Shown here in pieces: positions 31,879-41,628 of a DNA stretch of 64,000 nt. The stretch lies in assembly GCA_021777565.1 (NCBI GenBank), contig JAJYDJ010000002.1, positions 124,001 through 188,000 on the forward strand, in the 5' to 3' direction. A program made the position numbers and the translations under genes. The notes under the pieces were generated by a model. That model was given only the letters and a program-made list of their open reading frames with translations, ran no database searches and had not been told where the DNA came from. Each line of letters opens with the position of its first letter. The stretch's first letter is position 1. The stretch is from a bacterium (GTDB taxonomy: Bacteria > Patescibacteria > Microgenomatia > Levybacterales > UBA12049).

Positions 31879-33371
31879 CACAAGTATTTAATACTTTATT
31901 TACTCGATATCCTGTAAAAACCCGAAGATTTTTTGAAATTCTTCCAGGCATCGTGTCATGGACACTGATCCTATTCCCTGTGTGGGGATCGTTCTTTATG
32001 CCAGTTGTGCTTGCATATTTTGTGCTCTTCTTTGATATCTACTGGTTGACCAACTCGTTCTCTCTTGCAACATCAGCCCTCATTGCATCTCGAAGAATTG
32101 CTCTTGCAGAAAGAGAAAAATGGATTATTCGTGCAGAAGAACTCCCAGATGCTCAGAAGGTAGCTCACGTTATAATTATTCCCAATTATAAGGAGCGTGT
32201 TGAAAAGATTCGCCAAGCCTTGCATGCAATCGCAAAGCAAACATTTCCAACGAAGCGCATCTATATTGTTCTCGCTATGGAAAAACGTGAAGAAGGGGCT
32301 CAGGAGAAAGCAGATGTGCTCACCAAAGAGTTTAAACATATGTTTGGAGATATGGTCACATCCCTTCATGCTATTGTCCCGGGGGAAGTTGCTGGTAAAT
32401 CCTCAAATGAGGCATACGCGGGGAGAATGGCCTATGAAAAATGGGTGGTAAAGAGTAAAAAAATTGATCTTGATTTTGCGACAGTCACTACGGTCGATAC
32501 CGATAGTCTTTTTGATAAACAATATTTTGCCTATCTAACGTATGCTTTTTTAAAAAGCCCCCGCCGTTATAATACATTCTGGCAATCAGCAAATGTTAGC
32601 CACAACAATTTTTGGAAAGTGCCAGCACCGGTCAGAGTGATGGCATTTTTTAATTCACTCATGCGTACAGCACTTCTGATGCAGGGAGATGGTCTTATCC
32701 CTAATTCGACATACTCACTCTCGCTACGTTTGATCGTAGATATCGATTTCTGGGATACTGATGTCATCCCAGAAGATTACAGAGTCTTTTTTAAAGCATT
32801 TTTTCACAAAAAAGGACAAGCCTGGGTTGATCCAATTTTCTTAAAAACATCAATTGATGCTCCTCAGTCAGAAGGATTCTGGGCAACATTAAAAAATAAG
32901 TATGAGCAGGAGAGACGATGGTCATGGGGAGTCTCGGATTATCCGTTATTTGTTAAATGGTGGTTCACGGTTCCTGGTGTCCCTTTTGTGAGAAAAACAA
33001 AATTGTTATATCACGTCGTGTTGGATCATTTTATGTGGCCGGCCAACTGGTTTATTCTCACGGTTGCTGCTAACGTTATCCCATTTGTAAATCCCGCATT
33101 TACAAAAACAGCTATTGGGTATAATTTGCCACGTATTGCTGGAATGATACTAACTTTTTGTTTATTCTCGACACTGTTAATGATTTCAATTGATGCGCGA
33201 AATAGAGGAGATGCACGTATGGTCTCAAAAACCAGACAATTCTTGTTCCCACTTGAGTTCCTTTTGATGCCAATTACAGGATTTTTCCTCTCAGCATTGC
33301 CTGCCATGCTCTCTCATACCCAACTCATGTTTGGAAAGCGCATTGAATATAAAGTCACAGAGAAAGTATAA
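31875..33371 (+). CDS. Membrane family 2 glycosyltransferase
   Basis: 498 aa. Two or three hydrophobic segments at the N-terminus (25-65), a GT-A catalytic domain with VAHVIIIPNYKER, the DxD motif VDTDSLFD and QERRWSWG (the Q/RxxRW motif of processive or polymer-building GT2 enzymes), and three to four hydrophobic segments at the C-terminus. It uses a nucleotide sugar at the cytoplasmic face of the membrane. Its stop overlaps the promoter of the next gene. Confidence 0.85.
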   Translation: MTQVFNTLFTRYPVKTRRFFEILPGIVSWTLILFPVWGSFFMPVVLAYFVLFFDIYWLTNSFSLATSALIASRRIALAEREKWIIRAEELPDAQKVAHVIIIPNYKERVEKIRQALHAIAKQTFPTKRIYIVLAMEKREEGAQEKADVLTKEFKHMFGDMVTSLHAIVPGEVAGKSSNEAYAGRMAYEKWVVKSKKIDLDFATVTTVDTDSLFDKQYFAYLTYAFLKSPRRYNTFWQSANVSHNNFWKVPAPVRVMAFFNSLMRTALLMQGDGLIPNSTYSLSLRLIVDIDFWDTDVIPEDYRVFFKAFFHKKGQAWVDPIFLKTSIDAPQSEGFWATLKNKYEQERRWSWGVSDYPLFVKWWFTVPGVPFVRKTKLLYHVVLDHFMWPANWFILTVAANVIPFVNPAFTKTAIGYNLPRIAGMILTFCLFSTLLMISIDARNRGDARMVSKTRQFLFPLEFLLMPITGFFLSALPAMLSHTQLMFGKRIEYKVTEKV

Positions 33372-33372
33372 T
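33367..33372 (+). promoter_or_regulatory. -10 box of the GT-C gene, inside the previous stop codon
   Basis: TATAAT, 6 nt before the ATG at 33379. The TAA stop of the GT2 gene (33369-33371) is part of this box. Confidence 0.6.
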
Positions 33373-33378
33373 AAGTTC

Positions 33379-34872
33379 ATGGACTCTTCATTTTTCTCCA
33401 AAACGCTTACTCGTTTAGAAAAATCACGATCATTTTGGGCACTGTTGATTACCTGTGTTGGCTATTTTCTTCTCAGAGTACCATCACTCTTTGAACCTAT
33501 TTGGTATGGTGACGAAGCGCTGTATCAAGTCATGGGGAAGGCACTCCTAACAGGCAGAACGCTCTATACCGGCATTTGGGATAATAAACCACCTCTTCTG
33601 TACTATACGTATGCGTTATTTGGTGGTGACCAATTTTCTGTTCGTCTAGCGTCAATTTTTATTGGTATGGTGAGTATTGTCTTATTTTTTTTCTTGGCAA
33701 AAATATGGATATCAGGAGAGAAAAAACAATTTATCGCAACAGGACTTTTTGCTTTTTTTCTTTCATCACCCATGTTTATGGGTAACACCTTTAATGCAGA
33801 GCACTTGGTTCTTCCTTGTGTCCTTGCAGGGGTACTTATTTGGCAGAGGACACTTACACTTCAGAAACCGTCTCTAAAACATTTCTATCTTGCAGGACTT
33901 CTTTTTGGAGTTGGATTTATGGTAAAAGTAAATCCAATTTTTGACATTACAGCCTGTGGGTTAGTTCTATTATTTAACATAAAAAGAAAATCAGAAATTG
34001 CTTCCTATGGCGCCAAGGTTGGTAGTACTGCGCTTGGATTCATGACTCCATTTCTCTGGTTTGTCCTTTTCTTTTTTGTAAAAGGGGGACTTGCTGCCTT
34101 TATTTCGAGTGCATTCTTAAGTAATGTGGGATATGCAGAATATGCAAATAATTTCTTCGTATCAGGTCAGTTCTTCTTAATACTTAAATTTCTTGTTCTT
34201 TTGGGTTTTTGTGGATTTGTCTACATCAAGAGGTCGCATCTCTCTCAACAGTATCGTTTGCTTCTTATATGGTCTGGGTGGAGCCTTTTTAGTGTTTTGT
34301 TAACACAGCGAAATTACCCACATTATGCAGTGCTTCTCCTGCCGAGTTTTATCATCCTAGGGACTCTTATCTGTGTAAGAGTAAAAGAGCGTATGTATCG
34401 TGCGATGAGAATACCATTTGTTTTAGGTCTCATCAGTGTTGCCGTTGTTATTCAACCAAACATATTTTCAATAATTCCTTACTATTGGCATTTTGGTCAG
34501 TACATTACTAACTCTATAACCTTAACACAGTATTTTGCATCATTTGATTCACGTGTCCCACGAGATTATGCAGTAGCCCAATTTGTGAATACAAAACATC
34601 CAAAAGCCAACGAAGTTCTGGTTTGGGGGGATAATCCACAAATTTATACCTTGACCAACACGCTGCCACAAGGGCCATTGATAGTTGCCTATCATGTGGG
34701 ATTTAGTAAGACATCATATGCAAAAGAGGTTGCCCTGTTGCAAAAACAATTGCCACGTATTATTGTGTTGTATCCCAATCAATCTTTTCCACCAGTAGGA
34801 ATGGGACAGTACAAAAACGATTTCTCAATAGAAGGAGTTCATATTTATGAAAGAAACACTCAAGCTTTTTAA
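33379..34872 (+). CDS. GT-C glycosyltransferase (ArnT/PMT-like)
   Basis: 497 aa with about 11-12 membrane segments. The first outer loop has the WYGDEALYQ pattern, in which an acidic GDE sits where GT-C enzymes carry their catalytic or metal-binding Asp/Glu. It would use a polyprenyl-phosphate sugar on the outer face of the membrane. A long soluble C-terminal end (about 400-497) is also typical. Start chosen by the -10 box; the frame is open upstream to 33331. Confidence 0.8.
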   Translation: MDSSFFSKTLTRLEKSRSFWALLITCVGYFLLRVPSLFEPIWYGDEALYQVMGKALLTGRTLYTGIWDNKPPLLYYTYALFGGDQFSVRLASIFIGMVSIVLFFFLAKIWISGEKKQFIATGLFAFFLSSPMFMGNTFNAEHLVLPCVLAGVLIWQRTLTLQKPSLKHFYLAGLLFGVGFMVKVNPIFDITACGLVLLFNIKRKSEIASYGAKVGSTALGFMTPFLWFVLFFFVKGGLAAFISSAFLSNVGYAEYANNFFVSGQFFLILKFLVLLGFCGFVYIKRSHLSQQYRLLLIWSGWSLFSVLLTQRNYPHYAVLLLPSFIILGTLICVRVKERMYRAMRIPFVLGLISVAVVIQPNIFSIIPYYWHFGQYITNSITLTQYFASFDSRVPRDYAVAQFVNTKHPKANEVLVWGDNPQIYTLTNTLPQGPLIVAYHVGFSKTSYAKEVALLQKQLPRIIVLYPNQSFPPVGMGQYKNDFSIEGVHIYERNTQAF

Positions 34873-35200
34873 GTCTGATAAAGTTGTCAGTAGTGCCTAT
34901 TTACTCAGTACGGTGAGTTTTTTCATCGTGGGTGCTGCGATAGCTGTTGCATGGTCACATCTTGCGCCTTACTTGCCAATTTTTCTTAAACTTGCCTGGG
35001 GATATGACAGGGTAGGACTTAAGATAGAAATGCTCTATCCATTGGCGCTTTGGTTTGTTGAACTTGTTATTGCGTTTTGGCTTATAAGGCCTGTGTATGT
35101 GCGCACGGTTATCTTGGGAAGATTTATTGCGTTGGCGCTGCTTCTTACGTCATTGTTATTTTTGATTTTTTTCATTCAAATCGTTAGGATAGGAGTGTAA
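34847..35200 (+). CDS. Small membrane protein in the glycan cluster
   Basis: 117 aa, three hydrophobic segments, overlapping the GT-C gene by 26 bp and followed directly by the next gene with no gap. Such tight packing points to one operon. The protein is not recognised; it may be a subunit or partner of the adjacent GT-C enzyme. Confidence 0.65.
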   Translation: MKETLKLFKSDKVVSSAYLLSTVSFFIVGAAIAVAWSHLAPYLPIFLKLAWGYDRVGLKIEMLYPLALWFVELVIAFWLIRPVYVRTVILGRFIALALLLTSLLFLIFFIQIVRIGV

Positions 35201-36319
35201 ATGATAGCAACATTAGCCACTGTATTTCTTTTTTCCTTAGGCATGTCCTTTATATTAACGAAGTATTCAATACCGTTTTTTTATAAAATAAAGCTTCTGG
35301 ATGACCCACGAACACATAAACATCCAGCTATTTTACATACGACCCCAACTCCTAGAAGTGGTGGAGTACCACTGTTTTTGGCTATATGGACCGCAGCTAT
35401 TTTTTTCGTACCTCACTCACCTATTGTTTTTGGATTGTTTTTGGCATCGTTAGTTGCGGCAGTAGTTGGTGTTATTGATGACAGGTATGATCTCTCTCCG
35501 CTTCTCAGATTTGGCATAAATATCCTGTGTGTGATCATTGTTATTCTCTTTGGTATCCAAATACCCTTTATCACGTATCCTTTGCAAGGTATAGTTGGAC
35601 AAGGGTCTCCAATATGGCATCTTTTTGCCTATCCCTATGATGGCATCCTCCATCTTGATAGAGCACTCATGTCATTTCACATTATGGGGATCACACTCTC
35701 TCTCACGCTGGCCCATATTATTACCATTTTATGGGTTGTATGGTTGATGAACATGTTGAATTGGAGTAAAGGCGTCGATGGACAAATGCCTGGTACAGTG
35801 GCAATTGCAGCAATCATTATTGGCATTTTAAGTTTGCGCTTTCCGTATTCTGAACCTCACACACAACTTGCTGCAGTATTATCTTTTGCCATTGCAGGGG
35901 CATCTCTTGGATTTTTGCCATTTAATTTCCCGCCAGCAAAAATTTATCCAGGGTATAGTACAACCGCAATGTATTTTCTCCTAGCCTGCGTATCATTTTT
36001 GGCGTCAGTAAAGTTAGCAACAGCAATTCTTGTCCTTGCGGTTCCCTTTGTTGATGGTATGGTCACGGTACTGAGAAGAGTATTAACAGGACATTCACCT
36101 GTCAGGGGGGATAAAAGGCATGCGCATCATTTACTTATGGCCATAGGGCTGAAGAAATATCAAATAGTTTTAATATATTGGACTATCTCGATCATCCTTG
36201 GAATAGGGTCACTATTTTTAAGCAGTACAGGTAAGCTCTTTGCAATAGGGATGGTAATTGCTATTATAGGAGGGGGGATTTGTTATTTATTGATCCTGAC
36301 GAGAAAAACTGATGCTTGA
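35201..36319 (+). CDS. MraY/WecA-like polyprenyl-phosphate sugar-1-phosphate transferase
   Basis: 372 aa with about 10-11 membrane segments. Signature loops: DDPRTHKHPAILHTTPTPRSGG (landmark TPRSGG), VGVIDDRYDL (the DD pair), NWSKGVDGQ (the NxxxGxDG motif) and the last loop GDKRHAHHLL (the HHH-like motif of WecA/TagO). It starts lipid-linked glycan synthesis by moving a sugar-1-phosphate onto undecaprenyl phosphate. The HAHH motif favours WecA/TagO over MraY. The next gene overlaps by 8 bp. Confidence 0.88.
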   Translation: MIATLATVFLFSLGMSFILTKYSIPFFYKIKLLDDPRTHKHPAILHTTPTPRSGGVPLFLAIWTAAIFFVPHSPIVFGLFLASLVAAVVGVIDDRYDLSPLLRFGINILCVIIVILFGIQIPFITYPLQGIVGQGSPIWHLFAYPYDGILHLDRALMSFHIMGITLSLTLAHIITILWVVWLMNMLNWSKGVDGQMPGTVAIAAIIIGILSLRFPYSEPHTQLAAVLSFAIAGASLGFLPFNFPPAKIYPGYSTTAMYFLLACVSFLASVKLATAILVLAVPFVDGMVTVLRRVLTGHSPVRGDKRHAHHLLMAIGLKKYQIVLIYWTISIILGIGSLFLSSTGKLFAIGMVIAIIGGGICYLLILTRKTDA

Positions 36320-37253
36320 TTTTGTATTCCAGACAATTAAACTAATGCGTCCAAAACAATGGATGAAGAACTTCCTTGTCTACGCATCAATCATTTTTAC
36401 CGGTCAACTTTTTAACCCTATTGGCCTTTGGCAGGCGACACTCACATTTGTTATCTTCTGTTTCACTTCATCAGGGATCTATATCATTAATGATTTACTT
36501 GATATCCAAAAGGATAGGAAACATCCCTTTAAGCGGTTTCGTCCACTTGCGAGTGGGAAGCTGCCCATATGGTTCGCGATCTCGGTTGCAGCAATTCTTC
36601 TTGGGGGAAGTCTGTATGCCAGTCTTTTCAGCGTATCGTTCTTCCTGGTAGTTGCCCTCTATGTAGGCATCCAGTTGTGTTATTCACTCGTGTTCAAACA
36701 CATTGAAGTAGTAGATATTCTGGTCCTTGCCTCAGGATATGTATTGAGAGCATATGGTGGAGAAGTTGCCACAAATTATCATATGCCAGTGTGGCTTGCA
36801 CTTACCATTGTTTCCCTGTCTCTGTTCCTAGCTGTTGGGAAGCGTAAAGGAGAGCTTACGCTCATTGGAAGTTTACCTGAGAAAGCAATTAAGGAAATCC
36901 GTCCAACACTCTCACATTACTCTGAGCAATTGTTAGATGTTTATGCGTCTATCTTTGCAACGGCGACATTCGTCTTTTACACCCTTTTTACCTTTTTGGT
37001 TTCTCCGGGTGGTGGAAAAATTACTATTGATGTCCTCCTGCCAGATTATTTACCCTCGTTCTTTCAAAGAAAATGGTTGATGCTAACCATCCTGCCTGTT
37101 ATCTACGGTTTGATGCGTTATCTGCAGGATATTTATGAGAAACATGAAGGCGAGAGTCCAGAAAAAGTTTTCTTAGCAGATAAACCATTGATTATTGCCG
37201 TTGCGGTTTGGGCGATTCTTGTGATTGCTATTATTTATTTTGTCCAGGCGTAG
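36312..37253 (+). CDS. UbiA-family prenyltransferase, decaprenyl-phosphate phosphoribosyltransferase type
   Basis: 313 aa, about 9 membrane segments. The start MRPKQWMKNFLVYA and the pair NDLLDIQKDRKHPFKRFRPLASGKLP (landmarks NDLLD and HPFKRFRP) match DPPR synthases more than quinone or heme prenyltransferases. DPPR synthase makes decaprenyl-phosphoribose, the precursor of decaprenyl-phosphoarabinose, the arabinose donor in mycobacteria. Its place in a glycan cluster fits this. Actual sugar and lipid are inferred. The 3' end overlaps the PEGA gene by 23 bp on the other strand. Confidence 0.8.
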   Translation: MLDFVFQTIKLMRPKQWMKNFLVYASIIFTGQLFNPIGLWQATLTFVIFCFTSSGIYIINDLLDIQKDRKHPFKRFRPLASGKLPIWFAISVAAILLGGSLYASLFSVSFFLVVALYVGIQLCYSLVFKHIEVVDILVLASGYVLRAYGGEVATNYHMPVWLALTIVSLSLFLAVGKRKGELTLIGSLPEKAIKEIRPTLSHYSEQLLDVYASIFATATFVFYTLFTFLVSPGGGKITIDVLLPDYLPSFFQRKWLMLTILPVIYGLMRYLQDIYEKHEGESPEKVFLADKPLIIAVAVWAILVIAIIYFVQA

Positions 37254-38091
37254 TCTTCTTCACGTACTGGCTGCTGACCCACCCACTGGTACTCGCAGTA
37301 AGAGTAATCTCTGTCCATCCTGATTTTTCATCGAGATATGGATATGTCTCTCCTGGTTTTACTTGCCCAACTTCTTGGCTTGCAATGCTTGGAGATTGTC
37401 TGACTCGTAAGAATCCCGTTGGTGTCTGCAATATCGTTACAGTGTTGGCACTCGGAGTGGGTGTCGGTGATAGACCTGGAGATGGAGAAGCCACGGGACT
37501 TCCTATTGTCTGTGCACTCAAGTCGACGGGAAGTGTCACATTGGCAACCAAGCGATATCCCTTCACTGCGTGGATGCGGATGGTAGTAGGTGCATACCCA
37601 TCTTTAGTAAACGTTAACTCATGATCGGATTCACTGACATTTGACAAGGTGAGTGGGGTCTGGCCCTGATTGGTATTATCCAGCGCGACATCTGTCCCGA
37701 CGGGGAACGAAATAGCATCTACCTCGGCATTTGATCCGCCAATCTTTGTAAGGGTAATGACACTCCCCTTTACTTTATCAATACTTCCAAAGGTCCGGTC
37801 AACGACTGTAATGGTTGATGGATTAATAGTTATTTTCTCCTCATACGGATCACTGCCATCGGTCGGGACAAGTTTAATAGTATAGTCCCCAACAGGAATC
37901 ATCTGATTCTGGTCACACTTGCATAGTGGCGTGCTTCCAATTTGTTGCCCATTAAGAAATACGGTAGCGCCGGGGCTACTGGTTACTTGCAAAGCACCCT
38001 TGGTATTATCCTTAAATACGAAGGTGACAAGAAGTACATAGACGCCAACTGCTGTGATGAGCGCAGAGAGGACAAAGAGCACTTTTCGCAT
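37231..38091 (-). CDS. Membrane-anchored protein with PEGA and SH3-type domains
   Basis: 286 aa. One N-terminal hydrophobic segment, two PEGA-like repeats (GATVFLNGQQIGSTPL and GTDVALDNTNQGQTPL type, about 37-110 and 112-185), a Pro-Thr-Ser linker, and a C-terminal bacterial SH3 domain (GFLRVRQSPSIASQEVGQVKPGE start). PEGA and SH3 domains bind glycan or peptidoglycan, so it probably works in the cell wall. The ATG at 38091 follows a TATGAT box with a 6-nt gap; a further in-frame start is at 38106. Confidence 0.8.
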   Translation of the reverse strand: MRKVLFVLSALITAVGVYVLLVTFVFKDNTKGALQVTSSPGATVFLNGQQIGSTPLCKCDQNQMIPVGDYTIKLVPTDGSDPYEEKITINPSTITVVDRTFGSIDKVKGSVITLTKIGGSNAEVDAISFPVGTDVALDNTNQGQTPLTLSNVSESDHELTFTKDGYAPTTIRIHAVKGYRLVANVTLPVDLSAQTIGSPVASPSPGLSPTPTPSANTVTILQTPTGFLRVRQSPSIASQEVGQVKPGETYPYLDEKSGWTEITLTASTSGWVSSQYVKKTTPGQNK

Positions 38092-38097
38092 ATCATC

Positions 38098-38103
38098 ATC
38101 ATA
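38098..38103 (-). promoter_or_regulatory. -10 box of the PEGA-protein gene
   Basis: TATGAT on the minus strand, 6 nt before the ATG at 38091. Confidence 0.5.
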
Positions 38104-38133
38104 CATGGGAGAGCCACTCTGAGCAAGCGGATG

Positions 38134-38604
38134 TCAGTTCAAAACGACAATTGCGATATTAAGAATAGTAGCAAAACTTACCCATAGAAAGTAGGGAATA
38201 AGTAAAATGAATGCGGTCTTACTCACTGGATAAAACGTTCGCATGGTGATGACAATAAGTGTAAGTAAAACAACAATAATAAATAAGCCCAGGAGTGGAC
38301 TTCTCATGCCAAAAAAGACAGCAGACCATAGAAAATTCACGGCAAGTTGTGCAAGGAAGAAAGAAAATGCAATTTTGACTGATTTTTTGTGCAACCCTTT
38401 CACCCACACAAACCCCAGAGCAATTCCCATGAGTGCGTACAAAAGTGTCCATACTGGGCCAAAAATCCAATTGGCAGGAGTAAAGGGTGGCTTATGAAGT
38501 GTCTGGTACCAGGTGGGAATACTCGCAAGGGTAAAAGGCGTGCTCGCAAGTCCCACGAATTCACTCAGGAGTACGCCATAGAAACTTTTTACCAGATACT
38601 TCAT
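38134..38604 (-). CDS. TspO/MBR family protein
   Basis: 156 aa with five membrane segments. The signature is clear: WYQTLHKPPFTPANWIFGPVWT (landmarks KPPFTP and FGPVWT) and ALMGIALG. TspO proteins bind porphyrins or sterols and affect their breakdown or transport. This type of reduced cell usually lacks heme synthesis, so the protein may handle host- or environment-derived tetrapyrrole. ATG 38604 is preferred over an upstream TTG; a CATACT box lies 9 nt before it. Confidence 0.88.
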   Translation of the reverse strand: MKYLVKSFYGVLLSEFVGLASTPFTLASIPTWYQTLHKPPFTPANWIFGPVWTLLYALMGIALGFVWVKGLHKKSVKIAFSFFLAQLAVNFLWSAVFFGMRSPLLGLFIIVVLLTLIVITMRTFYPVSKTAFILLIPYFLWVSFATILNIAIVVLN

Positions 38605-38651
38605 ACCATTTTTAGTATGTGACAAAGAAAAGGCTTCTGCAACAAGATAAA

Positions 38652-40199
38652 TTATCGGAAGCTGAGATCGGTAATCATGTTGGGATCAGAAGGGACCGAA
38701 ATGTCGCTAGCATCAAGGGCATATTTTTCTACACGAAATCCGTTGGGGAAGGTCCAGGTCTGTATTGGTTGCTTGGTGATATGTACTTTGTTGATAACCC
38801 ACCAATCACCTTGAATGCCGTTACTTTTGCCTCCGGGAGGGGAAATCAAAAGATAGGTGATAGGTTTCTTCATGTACGCGTCTGCTTTCTGAAGAGGATG
38901 TTTGGTGGCAATAAAATGCATGGCATAGCGAGGACTGTACCCATATTCATCAGGAGAGAATATATAATACCCAAACTCTTTTTCGTTATCACCAAACACT
39001 TTTTCTGCAACGTGCTCATTAAATAACCAAGACCCTGTATCATATCCGACACTTGTTGGCACTGCATGCACATTTAGGTCATAGATGGCAAGTGGATAGA
39101 CGGCGATGATGATCGCTATCCAGAAAAAGATGCGCGCGACATACTTGCGAATTGAGAGGAGTACGAGTGCCGTGACCGGGACAAATGGGGCATAGTAGTA
39201 GGACCAGACGACCCCACGATAGAGATAGGTGAGTGCAAAGTACCCAAGGAAGAGGTAGACAAAGAGTCGGTACTCAACCTCTCTCCCTTTCTCTGGTGTC
39301 CGCCATGCAAAGAGAAGAACGAAGAAGAAGAAAATGGTCGCAATGAGGTGGCTGTACCATGGTGTATAAGCAATAAAGGCAATGGCATTGGTGAGGCTGT
39401 CATAGCGATTGCTCATAAAGCTTTTGGTATCAAATCCTTTCACACTCCCTGTGGCTCCATGGGCATAAGAAATAAGACTGTGGAGTTCAAGGAATTGGTG
39501 CCTTAGGTCAAAAAGAATATACGTAGAAAACGGAATCAAAAGAATAAGGTACGCAAGCAGATGAGAGAATTTTCTTGTTCGTAAAATGACTGCGAGGATG
39601 ATAAGTGATGAGAGGAAAAGTATTGGTCCACCAAACGCAATTTGGAACTGGATCATGAGTCCACACAAAAATAGTGCACTTATCAGGTATCTAAATTGTT
39701 TGTTTTGCAGATATCGTACTAGTAAATAAAAAAAGAGCGGGAATACCATGGTTGCTCCAAATGGATTAAAAAGTGCAGACAGAGAGTCAATCTGCACCAG
39801 CATGAATATCACTGCTGCCATGGCACCCGTATACTGATCAAATAGCTTTTTCCCAACCCAGAAGATAATGCCTGAGGTTAGGACTTCAAGAAAGATCCAG
39901 AAATAACCAACTACCAGAGGATCACCTCTGCCGATAACATAAGCAGGAAGATTGAGATACAACCACAACGGGCCATGGAAAATGCCCGAGATACCACCTG
40001 ATCGGGGTCCGATAAGGGGAAGCTTATGTGTTTGGACTGTCTGTTCCAAAAGGAGAAAATCACGCGCGATGTCAGTATTAAATGACATGTCATGAAGGAT
40101 GATAGGGGCGCTACTGGATAATAGTCCAAGAAGAAAGAGCGAAATAGTCAGTACCCAGAAGAGTTTTTGTAAGAAAGGTATATGAGACTCTGTCCCCAT
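38652..40199 (-). CDS. GT-C membrane glycosyltransferase (PMT-like)
   Basis: 515 aa, about 11 membrane segments. The first outer loop contains SFNTDIARDFLLLEQ and FHGPLWLYLNLPAY, the pattern of a large group of CPR GT-C enzymes that resemble the dolichyl-phosphate-mannose-protein mannosyltransferases. The C-terminal ~110 residues are soluble. The acceptor is unknown. The start codon is 4 nt from the metG stop, and the promoter lies over that stop. Confidence 0.78.
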   Translation of the reverse strand: MGTESHIPFLQKLFWVLTISLFLLGLLSSSAPIILHDMSFNTDIARDFLLLEQTVQTHKLPLIGPRSGGISGIFHGPLWLYLNLPAYVIGRGDPLVVGYFWIFLEVLTSGIIFWVGKKLFDQYTGAMAAVIFMLVQIDSLSALFNPFGATMVFPLFFYLLVRYLQNKQFRYLISALFLCGLMIQFQIAFGGPILFLSSLIILAVILRTRKFSHLLAYLILLIPFSTYILFDLRHQFLELHSLISYAHGATGSVKGFDTKSFMSNRYDSLTNAIAFIAYTPWYSHLIATIFFFFVLLFAWRTPEKGREVEYRLFVYLFLGYFALTYLYRGVVWSYYYAPFVPVTALVLLSIRKYVARIFFWIAIIIAVYPLAIYDLNVHAVPTSVGYDTGSWLFNEHVAEKVFGDNEKEFGYYIFSPDEYGYSPRYAMHFIATKHPLQKADAYMKKPITYLLISPPGGKSNGIQGDWWVINKVHITKQPIQTWTFPNGFRVEKYALDASDISVPSDPNMITDLSFR

Positions 40200-40203
40200 A
40201 CTC

Positions 40204-41616
40204 TTATGATAGACGTGGGAAGAGTGCTTGACTACTAGTAATTTTCTCGGCAGTAAATTGATTTATGATCTTTTCAGCGGTCTCTGGGAGGAAAGGCTGG
40301 AGGCTATACGAAATGACAAGAATTTCATGAATATATTCACGCAGCTTCTCTGCAAGTTGGTCTCCCTCCAATTTCCAAGGGGTATCTGCGTTAATTTGTT
40401 TATCGACTTCACTTATTTTCTCCCAAAGCAAGGTAAGAGCCTCATTATACAGATACTTTTGCAAATGCTCGGTTATACCAGGGATAACTTCCTCAGGAAG
40501 TTTTTGCCCATCAAGTGATACTTTCTCACAGAGTTTTGCAACGCGTGCGACCAAATTCCCTAGTCCATTCGCTAGGTCGGACGTGTACACTTCTTCAAGT
40601 TTTTTCATACTGATATCACTGTCATCCCAAGGGTTTACCTTGGCGAGAAGATAGTAGCGTAGTACATCAGTTCCATACTGCTCTGCGACTTCAATAGGAT
40701 TAATGGTATTGCCAAGACTCTTACTAATTTTCTGTCCATTCAGAGTCAAAAAGCCGTGAATAAAAATTTGCTTTGAGGCAGGAACTCCTGCTGACATCAG
40801 CATAGCTTGCCACATGGCTGACTGTTGTCTGAGATTATCTTTGCCAGCAAATTGGGTAACTGGCCACCAGGTATTAAATTTCTCCATATCATCTGGCCAA
40901 CCGATAGCAGAGATATAGTTAACCAGTGCATCAAACCACACGTACATAACATGTTCTTCGTCATCTGGTACTGGAATGCCCCATGGCATTTTAGACTTGA
41001 GACGGGAAATACTAAAATCTTGTAAGCCTCCCTCAACAAATGTCGTAATTTCTTTATATTTGGTAGCAGGAATCACAAATTCAGGATGGTCTTTATAAAA
41101 GGCAAGAAGTGGCGCCTGATATTTGGAAAATCGGAAGAAATAATTTTCTTCCTCACGAATCTCGAGTTCCTTATTTGGATGCAGTGGGCACTTCCCATCT
41201 ACCAGTTCAGAATCAGTCTTCTCAAGCTCGCATCCGACACAGTATTTAATCTGGTATTGTTTCTTATAGATATCATCATTTGCCTTGCATCTCTTCCAAA
41301 ATTCTTGTGCAGCCATCTCATGATGAGGATCAGTCGTGCGAATGAAGCTGTTATAGCTTAGATTGAGTGCATTTTTTAGTGCATCAAATTTTGCGGCGTA
41401 CTCATCGCAATATTCTTTGGGAGTTTGATTGTTCTTAAGAGCAGCTTCATAGATTTTTTGTCCGTGCTCATCTGTCCCGAAATTAAAGAAGACCTCATCA
41501 CCCAAAAGTCTGTGGAGTCGGGCCGTCGCATCTGCCTGGATAATTTCGAGAGCAAATCCAATGTGAGGCTCAGCATTGACGTAGGGAAGTGTTGTCGTCA
41601 AGTAAAATTTGTTCAT
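40204..41616 (-). CDS. metG: Methionine--tRNA ligase (without C-terminal tRNA-binding domain)
   Basis: 470 aa. HIGH-like motif PHIGFA near the start, the zinc knuckle CVGC...CPLH at about 145-165, and the KISKS loop (NGQKISKSLGNT). The anticodon-binding helical domain follows and the protein then ends; the C-terminal EMAP-like domain of many bacterial enzymes is absent. A free copy of such a domain is encoded at 15132-15521. It charges tRNA-Met. A TAAAAT box lies 6 nt before the ATG. Confidence 0.95.
   Translation of the reverse strand: MNKFYLTTTLPYVNAEPHIGFALEIIQADATARLHRLLGDEVFFNFGTDEHGQKIYEAALKNNQTPKEYCDEYAAKFDALKNALNLSYNSFIRTTDPHHEMAAQEFWKRCKANDDIYKKQYQIKYCVGCELEKTDSELVDGKCPLHPNKELEIREEENYFFRFSKYQAPLLAFYKDHPEFVIPATKYKEITTFVEGGLQDFSISRLKSKMPWGIPVPDDEEHVMYVWFDALVNYISAIGWPDDMEKFNTWWPVTQFAGKDNLRQQSAMWQAMLMSAGVPASKQIFIHGFLTLNGQKISKSLGNTINPIEVAEQYGTDVLRYYLLAKVNPWDDSDISMKKLEEVYTSDLANGLGNLVARVAKLCEKVSLDGQKLPEEVIPGITEHLQKYLYNEALTLLWEKISEVDKQINADTPWKLEGDQLAEKLREYIHEILVISYSLQPFLPETAEKIINQFTAEKITSSQALFPRLS
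40206..40211 (-). promoter_or_regulatory. -10 box of the second GT-C gene
   Basis: TATCAT on the minus strand, 6 nt before ATG 40199. It sits on the metG stop codon. Confidence 0.5.
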
Positions 41617-41622
41617 AGCCTC

Positions 41623-41628
41623 ATTTTA
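41623..41628 (-). promoter_or_regulatory. -10 box of metG, overlapping the previous stop
   Basis: TAAAAT on the minus strand, 6 nt before ATG 41616; it includes the TAA stop of the small membrane-protein gene. Confidence 0.5.
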
